Origin: Chromatiales bacterium
GTDB taxonomy: Bacteria > Pseudomonadota > Gammaproteobacteria > Granulosicoccales > Granulosicoccaceae
Reading direction: 5' to 3'
Assembly: GCA_020631335.1 (NCBI GenBank)
Contig: JAHDHK010000014.1
Span: 1-39,594 of the forward strand
Length of the DNA: 39,594 nucleotides
Shown here: positions 33,400 through 39,594 of the stretch, piece after piece
Position numbering within the stretch: position 1 is the first letter of the stretch
How the letters are laid out: every line of letters starts with the position of its first letter
Translations under genes and position numbers: made by a program
The notes under the pieces: model-generated
What the model saw: only the letters and a program-made list of their open reading frames with translations
Databases searched by the model: none
What the model was told of the DNA's origin: nothing

Positions 33400-35543
33400 G
33401 CCACCACCCCGCCGGTTAACCAGCGATTGCAACGTGCAATGAATCGATCCCACCAGTTTGGGTTACTGACGATCTCCGCTCGCCAGAAAGATGGACAAAG
33501 TGTTGCCGCATGGGCGACTTCTCCACATAAACCACAGCCGACACACTCGTTGGTCACATGTGCTACCGGGTCTGTCTTTAACGGGTTATCGGAAGTCTTT
33601 AGTGTCAGCGTGGGACAACCCGACAACCGCATACAAGAGTGATCACCAGTGCAGGTGCTTTCATCCACACCGAAGCGGGTTCGAACCACACGCTTGCCGT
33701 TTTTAAGCGCCTTAGCGCGAATCGGGCGTATCCTTCGCTGCCGCTCCAGCTGACACTCACCTTCGGCAACTATGACTTTCAAACCACTAAAGGGAGACTG
33801 AAACGCGTCAAGCAGAGTCTTGCGCATTTTATCGACTTTATAGGTGTGAACTGTCCGCAGCCATTTAACACCCACTCCTTTCAGTGCGTCTTCGATAGTC
33901 GACTCACCATGGGTGGCGCTTTTTTCTTCAGAGGCCTTTTTCAGCTGTACATCGGGAGATGAAATCAGCTCCTGCGTACCGGTGGCCGACGTATACCCGT
34001 TTTTCATGATGACCAGCACCCCGTCACCGCCATTCATTAAACGGGAGGTTACCCCCGATAACAAACCGTTGTGCCAGAACCCGCCGTCACCCATGACTGC
34101 CAGTGGTCTTTTTGCCTGAAAACTTTTTACCCCCGCATTGGAAGCGAGGCTCATTCCAAAACCGAGAATAGAATTGCCAAAATTAAACGGCGCAAAGGTC
34201 GCAAACGAATGACAACCGATATCTGCAGAGTAATGTACTTTGCCGATCTGTTTTTCGGTCATTTTCAATGCGGCAAAGAAAGGACGCTCCGGACAGCCGG
34301 TACAAAAACCGGGGGGTCGCGGTGGTACAGCCCGTTGTAACAAACGGCCAGCCTGCTGCTTTAATGCAGCCACTTCAGCCGGATAATCGTTACTGGCCAG
34401 CAGATTACCTGCAGTGGGTAAATATGCCGTGGTAAACGCCACTACACCGTCAAGCAATACCTCGGAGCGATACTCACCTGCCATTGGCAGTAAGTCTTTA
34501 CCTGCCAGCTTAATATCAACTGCTGCGCGCCGCAGAATAGAGCCGACTTCATGTTCGATGTACTCGGGCTGACCTTCCTCTACGATCAGAATGGCTTGCT
34601 TATCCTTTGCAAATCCGACTATTTCATCGGGTACCAGCGGATACACCACATTCAAGATCAACAACGGTATGTCGGGCGCACCGTCAGTATTGACCAGGTT
34701 CAGCTCTGCAAGCGCACGCATCAACGCATTGTGTACGCCACCCTGCACCACAATGCCGACGTTGTCATGCTGACCTGCTACCCACTCGTTTAAACCCGCA
34801 CGCTGAATAAACTCCCTCGCTGCCGGCATGCGTTGCTCGTATTTTTGCTTTTCCTGAGAAAACGTCACCGGTGGATGCGACAGCTGCATATAGTTATGCG
34901 GCGCCGGGTTCTCCATCAAATGCTGCATGGATATATCAGGGGCAATATTATCTTTTGCGGTAAAGCTGCCCTGCACATGGCAGGCTCTGATCCGCAGCTC
35001 CATCATCACCGGCGTGTTCGAGGCTTCGGATAATTCAAACGCCTGCTCAGTGCACTTCACAATGGTTTCAAGGTCCGGTCTCGGATCCATCAGCCAGATT
35101 GCCGACTTCATGGCATAAGCATGCGTGCGTTCCTGTATCACGCTGGCGCCCTCGCCGTAGTCTTCGCCGATCACAATCAATGCGCCGCCGATCACACCGG
35201 GAGACGATAAATTGGAAAGCGCATCAGCGGCTACATTGGTACCGACAATTGACTTCCAGGTAACCGCACCACGTACCGGATACATGATCGATGCACCCAG
35301 CATGGCCGCTGCAGAAGCCTCGTTGGTACAGGGCTCTACATGTATGCCCAGCTCCGACATCTGCGGTGCCGCCTGCACCATGACGTCGATCAGGTGAGAA
35401 ATAGGTGCTCCCTGATAACCGCCCACATAGGACACCCCGGACTGTAGCAGCGCTTTGGTGACAGCCAGTATTCCTTCACCAAAAAACTCCTCGCCTTCAC
35501 CGAGTCGCAGGCTCTCTATTTCTCTGGCAAAAGACCTTTCCAA
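33396..35543 (-). CDS. iorA: Indolepyruvate:ferredoxin oxidoreductase alpha subunit
   Basis: The product has 715 residues from a TTG with GGGAA upstream. The pyrimidine-type domain begins with YVGGYQGAPISHLIDVM and continues through EPCTNEASAAAMLGAS. The TPP-binding domain shows FCTGCPERPFFAAL, ADIGCHSFATFAPF, and GDGGFWHNGLLSGVTSRLM followed by MKNGYTSATG. At the C-terminus lie two ferredoxin-like clusters: CTGDHSCMRLSGCP, then CVGCGLCGEVAHAATLCP. The first has altered Cys spacing, as is common in this family. It is followed with overlap by iorB. It acts in the cytoplasm with ferredoxin as electron acceptor, probably in tryptophan, phenylalanine or tyrosine catabolism. Confidence 0.94.
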   Translation of the reverse strand: MERSFAREIESLRLGEGEEFFGEGILAVTKALLQSGVSYVGGYQGAPISHLIDVMVQAAPQMSELGIHVEPCTNEASAAAMLGASIMYPVRGAVTWKSIVGTNVAADALSNLSSPGVIGGALIVIGEDYGEGASVIQERTHAYAMKSAIWLMDPRPDLETIVKCTEQAFELSEASNTPVMMELRIRACHVQGSFTAKDNIAPDISMQHLMENPAPHNYMQLSHPPVTFSQEKQKYEQRMPAAREFIQRAGLNEWVAGQHDNVGIVVQGGVHNALMRALAELNLVNTDGAPDIPLLILNVVYPLVPDEIVGFAKDKQAILIVEEGQPEYIEHEVGSILRRAAVDIKLAGKDLLPMAGEYRSEVLLDGVVAFTTAYLPTAGNLLASNDYPAEVAALKQQAGRLLQRAVPPRPPGFCTGCPERPFFAALKMTEKQIGKVHYSADIGCHSFATFAPFNFGNSILGFGMSLASNAGVKSFQAKRPLAVMGDGGFWHNGLLSGVTSRLMNGGDGVLVIMKNGYTSATGTQELISSPDVQLKKASEEKSATHGESTIEDALKGVGVKWLRTVHTYKVDKMRKTLLDAFQSPFSGLKVIVAEGECQLERQRRIRPIRAKALKNGKRVVRTRFGVDESTCTGDHSCMRLSGCPTLTLKTSDNPLKTDPVAHVTNECVGCGLCGEVAHAATLCPSFWRAEIVSNPNWWDRFIARCNRWLTGGVVA

Positions 35544-36102
35544 TCGCTTTTCCCGTGGTTAGCACGAACGATTGATCATACAGGAATATTCCATGCGATC
35601 GCATGTCCAGCACCACCGGCACTGTCGTTAGCGCTGCAAATTGAAAGGCCGGGCCGTCAATGATCCAGGCTGTTAAAATACTGACAGCCAGGCCCGTCTC
35701 ACCAAGCGCCACGACTACACCCTGTGCGAACAGTTTCGAATTGATCACTGTAAGCAGCCACGATGTGGACGGCATTAATCAATTCGACCAGCTTGCATCA
35801 TTCGGTTACGGCAACGGTTTACTCAGCCGGGAATCGATACACAAAAAAGCAGTCAGCGCAATATTGCTGCACCCATAGGGCTGAAACCAACAGCGCCGCA
35901 ACCAACAGGAAATGAAAACATATCGATGCCAGTTGCCTGCTGGTTGGCACACCGGCAATCGTTGTCCTACTATGGGTCTGCGCAAGGGTAGCCATTGAAA
36001 GGTGCAAGCCATAGCCGCAAATATCCTACAAACAAACGTAACATGCTGCGTACCCCCGGGTTTACTCATACCGGCACAGACAATAACAACGCAAGGAACC
36101 AA
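35544..36102. other. Intergenic region between divergent iorA and the histidine phosphatase gene
   Basis: About 560 bp without a supported gene. A 92-codon minus-strand frame (35497-35775) is hydrophobic but overlaps the start of iorA by 47 bp and resembles no family; other frames are shorter. The promoters of both flanking genes should lie here. No clear operator or hairpin was identified. Confidence 0.45.
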
Positions 36103-36795
36103 ATGAGCGCTTCACTGACACTGTATCTGGTCCGCCATGCAGAATCACAAAACAACGCACTGCCGGAACACCAGAGGGTCAGCGACCCGCCACTGACTGA
36201 TCTTGGTTTGCAGCAGGCAGAAAAACTCGGCGCACGTTTGCACCGGGAATCACAAAACGGCAGTACACCAGAGGTGATTTTAACCAGCCCGTTTCTGCGA
36301 ACGATGAAAACTATTCACCCGGCATCAACACGCTTATCACAAAGCCCGGTGATCTGGAGCAATCTATACGAAGCAGGTGGCTGTTATGAAGGTCATATCC
36401 CCGGTCAGACATCCGGTAAACCCGGAATGACACGTTCCGATATTTCAGAACAGTTTCCGGGTTATGTGATTCCCGATGATATCGACGAAAACGGCTGGTA
36501 TCGACACGATGACTTTGAACCCTGGCAGGCCGCATCCAAACGGGCAAAAGATCTCAGTATTCAGTTGCTCGATACATTTGCCGGAAAAAGTAACCCCGTA
36601 TTGTGCATGATTCACGGTGATCTGATCCGCTTGCTGCTCAGTCATTTCTGCCCTGCAGACTCCATGTTATCCAACACTGATGTCGCCAATACCAGCGTTA
36701 CCTGCCTGCAGTTCAATGCCGATGCGCCGAGCGCCCCCGATGTACTCATGCACAACAATACCGATCATCTGAAACCACAGGAAATATCTTTTTGA
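36103..36795 (+). CDS. Histidine phosphatase-family protein
   Basis: The product has 230 residues from the ATG at 36103, with AAGGA 5 bp upstream; the frame extends to 35995 but the added residues do not fit the fold. The catalytic motif LVRHAESQNN appears at the N-terminus, TSPFLRTMKT supplies the second arginine region, and CMIHGDLIRLLL supplies the second histidine. An internal segment, LYEAGGCYEGHIPGQTSGKPG, is longer than in simple phosphoglycerate mutases. Members remove phosphate from small molecules or proteins; the substrate here is unknown. It converges with the GMC oxidoreductase. Confidence 0.9.
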   Translation: MSASLTLYLVRHAESQNNALPEHQRVSDPPLTDLGLQQAEKLGARLHRESQNGSTPEVILTSPFLRTMKTIHPASTRLSQSPVIWSNLYEAGGCYEGHIPGQTSGKPGMTRSDISEQFPGYVIPDDIDENGWYRHDDFEPWQAASKRAKDLSIQLLDTFAGKSNPVLCMIHGDLIRLLLSHFCPADSMLSNTDVANTSVTCLQFNADAPSAPDVLMHNNTDHLKPQEISF

Positions 36796-36877
36796 TGCAC
36801 CTTTTCCGGTAAAAGCATCGGCAACTTTTTCATTTGCACACAGCACATATGACACCATGGATGCCGATTCATCGCTG

Positions 36878-38503
36878 TTATCGGTTCAATACCAGATCAG
36901 CCCCCTTTTCACCAATCATGATGGCGGCTGCACAGGTGTTGGACGATGTGACGGCGGGCATCACTGAGGCATCGATCACACGAATACCCTCCATGCCATG
37001 TAATTTAAGATCCGGCGCAACCACCGCCATTGGATCGCTCGAGGGGCTCATTTTGCAAGTGCCGACAAGGTGGTAGCCGGTGTTTCCTGTTTCGCGCGCG
37101 AACTGCAGTATCTCAGCGTCCGACTGCACCGACTTACCCGGCGCTTCTTCATTGGTGTACACAGTTTTAAACTGATCGGACTGCAAAAAACGCCTGGCCA
37201 GTTTTACTCCGTTAACGGCTATTGTCTGGTCACGCTCATCCATCAAATAATTAGGTTGCACCTCAGGCCTTTCGTGCACATCAGCAGATAAAATCCTTAC
37301 ATGGCCACGACTATAGGGGCGTTGCTGCGTAAAGCCACAAGTCACTGCCGGAAACTGATCAAGCTCATACACACGTCCCGGGCGATAACTGCCATGGCTG
37401 AACACAAATTGTAGGTCCGGCTGCACCTGTGAAGCATCATCGCCACGCAGCACCGTTTCAGCATGCATAAACGCATAGGCAATCGATGGACTCCACGCCA
37501 GAATACTCGGTTTGCCCATCATCCAGCGGATAATCTCACGACCGAGCCGCCATCCCCTCGCCTGTGAATTGAGCGAATCCGTACCGGGCTGAAGACGCAC
37601 TGCCAGCCGCACAAAGTAATGATCCTGAAAATTTCGACCCACACCGGGCAGATGATTAACCACCTCAATGCCCAGTGACTGCAGATAATCTCCATCGCCA
37701 ACGCCTGAGCGTTGTAACAAGGCCGCAGAGTTGACGGTTCCCGCGCAAAGCAACACCTCACCGGTACAGTTAATCTGCCGGGTAGCGCCATCCTGCTCCA
37801 CCTCAACTCCGGTTGCACGCCCGTTATTAAAAAGTACCTTCGTCACCAGGCAGTGATTCATCACATTCACCCGTCCCGATTTCATTGCGGGCTTGAGATA
37901 ACGCAGCCCTGCATTCTCACGTTTTCCCTGATGAATAAACCGCTGATAGTAACCCGTGCCAAACTGCGACTTGGCGTTGTAGTCGTTGTGCTTCGGCGCA
38001 CCACTGACATCAGACACCGCATTGATAAACCGGTTACAAAGATCATGCGACTGATCCGGATCACTGATGCGTAACGGCCCGGTCGCACCGCGATATTGAG
38101 ACTCTACGCCCTCACGTGTTTCAGTTTTACGAAAATAAGGCAGAACGTCCTGATAGCCCCACCCGTTGTTGCCCAGTGACGCCCAGTAATCGTAGTCTTC
38201 GGCCTGCCCTCGATTATAGATAAGGCCGTTAATCGACGTTGAGCCACCCAGAATCTTCCCCTGCGGCAAATACACACTTCGCCCTGCGGTGTTTTCTCCG
38301 GCCACACTCTCAAACTGCCACATCATCTCCGGTTTACGCAGGTTACGAACAAAACCGGCAGGCACATTGACCATCAGCTTGTCGTTGTCTCCCCCGGCCT
38401 CTATCACACAGATCGAGCCCGCATTGGCTTCAGCCAGTCGCGCCGCTACTACCGAACCGGCGGCACCACTGCCGATAACTACATAATCAAATGATTCCGC
38501 CAT
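36878..38503 (-). CDS. GMC-family FAD-dependent oxidoreductase (choline dehydrogenase-like)
   Basis: The product has 541 residues from the ATG at 38503, preceded by a strong AGGAGG site at 7 bp; the frame extends to 38566 without support. The FAD-binding Rossmann motif VIGSGAAGSVVAARLAE begins near residue 8, followed by VIEAGGDND. GMC signatures are present: LPQGKILGGSTSINGLIYNRG, then EVLLCAGTVNSAALLQRSGVG. The catalytic His lies in GYHLVGTCKM, and the C-terminal Asn in DASVMPAVTSSNT. It would oxidise an alcohol using FAD. Choline is a common annotation but is not established here, as no betaine genes are nearby. It diverges from the aminotransferase gene. Confidence 0.93.
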   Translation of the reverse strand: MAESFDYVVIGSGAAGSVVAARLAEANAGSICVIEAGGDNDKLMVNVPAGFVRNLRKPEMMWQFESVAGENTAGRSVYLPQGKILGGSTSINGLIYNRGQAEDYDYWASLGNNGWGYQDVLPYFRKTETREGVESQYRGATGPLRISDPDQSHDLCNRFINAVSDVSGAPKHNDYNAKSQFGTGYYQRFIHQGKRENAGLRYLKPAMKSGRVNVMNHCLVTKVLFNNGRATGVEVEQDGATRQINCTGEVLLCAGTVNSAALLQRSGVGDGDYLQSLGIEVVNHLPGVGRNFQDHYFVRLAVRLQPGTDSLNSQARGWRLGREIIRWMMGKPSILAWSPSIAYAFMHAETVLRGDDASQVQPDLQFVFSHGSYRPGRVYELDQFPAVTCGFTQQRPYSRGHVRILSADVHERPEVQPNYLMDERDQTIAVNGVKLARRFLQSDQFKTVYTNEEAPGKSVQSDAEILQFARETGNTGYHLVGTCKMSPSSDPMAVVAPDLKLHGMEGIRVIDASVMPAVTSSNTCAAAIMIGEKGADLVLNR

Positions 38504-38676
38504 CAGGGCGCCTCCTGTCAAACCACCACCTGCAGTAGCATACCTAATATCACAGCCCGACGTCACAGACGTCGTGACACAATTTTTATGTGTCTCGTTC
38601 GAGGGCTCCCGGCGTGCTCATGAATCTGTCACAATCCACCGCCATACAATCTGAATAACCGGCACAGGTAATTGCA

Positions 38677-39594
38677 ATGCATATCGAACCCTTTGGCGTC
38701 GAAATGTGGATGAATGAATGGGAAACCAGGTGCGAACTGAACCTGGCAGAAACCTGTGTCGAAAGCATTACCATTAACGAATTGCTGCAACTTGCCGGCA
38801 AAAGCGAGCACAACCTTGCCGAACTGCTCAGCCTGAAAATGACCTATGGCGACATCAGGGGTTCAGAGCGTCTGCGAACCGCCATTGCTGCGCTGTATCA
38901 AAAGCAAAGCCCTGACAACATAGTGATCACACATGGCACTATCGGCGCTAACATGCTGGTGCATAAAAGCCTGGTCAGTGCCGGCGACCGCGTCGTCGCG
39001 GTGGTTCCCACCTACCAGCAGCACTACTCAATACCTGCCAGTATCGGTGCACAGGTTGAGTCACTCCAGCTACAGGAAAGCAATCAGTGGCTTCCCGATC
39101 TAAACCATCTGCGTGAGCTTGTCACTCCGAATACCACACTGATCGCCATCAACAATCCCAACAATCCTACCGGCGCGCTGATGGATGAATCCATGCTGGA
39201 AGCCATCGCCGATATCGCCCGTACTGCGGATGCATGGATACTGTGTGACGAGGTCTACCGGGGTACCGATCAAACCGGCAGCGGATTAAGCCCCTCTATT
39301 GCCGACATCTATGAAAAAGGTATCAGCACTGCCAGTACCTCGAAAGCCTTTTCCCTGGCCGGCCTGAGACTGGGATGGATAACCGCGCCGCAGGCACTGC
39401 ATGAAACCATCATGATCCATCGCGACTACGACACCATCTCTGTCGGTGTCATTGACGACCACTTCGCCACCATGGCTCTGGAACACGCAGACCAACTGCT
39501 TAAGCGCAGCCACACCATCACCCGTGGAAACCTGGCCACCCTTGCAGCCTGGGTAGAATCAGAACCAGGTATCAGCTGGGTCAAACCCCGCGCA
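38677..39594 (+). CDS. PLP-dependent aminotransferase class I/II, cut by the window end
   Basis: The gene starts at the ATG at 38677 (AGGT 8 bp upstream) and is open to the last base, giving 306 residues, roughly 80% of a normal-length enzyme. Fold-type I landmarks are clear: MTYGDIRGSERLRTAIAALY at the N-terminus, THGTIGANMLVHKSLV around the cofactor phosphate, INNPNNPTGALM with the Asn-Pro turn, ILCDEVYRG with the cofactor Asp, and the Schiff-base lysine in STSKAFSLAGLRLGW. The N-terminal FGVEMWMNEWE and NLAETCVES fit aminotransferases related to capreomycidine synthase or arginine transaminases, but the substrate is not known. It is transcribed away from the GMC oxidoreductase. Confidence 0.9.
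   Translation, partial: MHIEPFGVEMWMNEWETRCELNLAETCVESITINELLQLAGKSEHNLAELLSLKMTYGDIRGSERLRTAIAALYQKQSPDNIVITHGTIGANMLVHKSLVSAGDRVVAVVPTYQQHYSIPASIGAQVESLQLQESNQWLPDLNHLRELVTPNTTLIAINNPNNPTGALMDESMLEAIADIARTADAWILCDEVYRGTDQTGSGLSPSIADIYEKGISTASTSKAFSLAGLRLGWITAPQALHETIMIHRDYDTISVGVIDDHFATMALEHADQLLKRSHTITRGNLATLAAWVESEPGISWVKPRA

Noticed and set aside
33660-33700. A tRNA-like GGTTCGAACC motif.
   Set aside because: It lies inside the iorA coding sequence with no cloverleaf around it. No tRNA gene was found in the window.
35497-35775. A hydrophobic 92-codon frame upstream of iorA.
   Set aside because: It overlaps the iorA start by 47 bp, has no family match by eye and no good ribosome site.
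1-39594. CRISPR arrays, prophage genes or complete insertion sequences.
   Set aside because: No regularly spaced repeats, transposase, integrase or phage structural motifs were seen in either strand.

Overview
The window looks like the chromosome of a free-living, Gram-negative proteobacterium, most likely a marine or otherwise aquatic gammaproteobacterium. This is inference. It rests on moderate GC, dense coding on both strands, outer-membrane and lipoprotein genes, several two-component systems, a GGDEF/EAL protein, a delta-type carbonic anhydrase, a PhoX phosphatase, a sulfatase-superfamily enzyme and a Fur-like operator. No rRNA, tRNA, CRISPR array, intact insertion sequence or prophage gene was seen.

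Positions 1-3622 hold the 3' end of a sulfatase/phosphonate-monoesterase-type hydrolase, then, on the minus strand, a beta-barrel protein of the chromosomal TraF-like family followed by a large lipoprotein. Positions 3884-7719 (minus) form a three-gene signalling operon: a receiver fused to a degenerate histidine kinase, an orphan periplasmic PhnD-like binding protein, and a membrane histidine kinase. There is no ABC permease or ATPase, so the binding protein probably acts as a sensor. Positions 7991-9838 carry a small membrane protein and a LysR regulator divergent from a DUF1127 protein. Positions 9996-14186 hold an MscS-like channel convergent with a GGDEF/EAL protein.

Positions 14743-18051 (plus) carry a secreted carbonic anhydrase and an overlapping histidine kinase/OmpR-type regulator pair. 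A minus-strand sulfotransferase-like gene follows, then a Tat-exported PhoX. Positions 21577-28491 look like a catabolic and uptake module: an acyl-CoA synthetase, an FAH-family hydrolase, a divergent FadR-type regulator with repeated palindromes in the shared promoter region, and a NitT/TauT-type ABC transporter operon. The transporter's binding-protein gene is broken by a one-base frameshift at an A5 run. A hairpin terminator or attenuator lies between it and the permease.

Positions 28492-29141 are gene-poor, with repeat-like hairpins, an 11-bp direct repeat and a possible 38-residue membrane protein gene. Next, on the minus strand, come a Cys/His-rich DUF2325 protein behind a perfect Fur-like palindrome, an MFS transporter of the PPP type, and an indolepyruvate:ferredoxin oxidoreductase pair (iorA-iorB). 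The right end has a histidine phosphatase, a GMC oxidoreductase and a divergent PLP aminotransferase cut by the window edge.

The most unusual items are the PhnD/kinase/pseudokinase signalling operon, the Fur-like site before the DUF2325 gene, the frameshifted binding protein, the candidate small membrane protein and the structured leader before the acyl-CoA synthetase.
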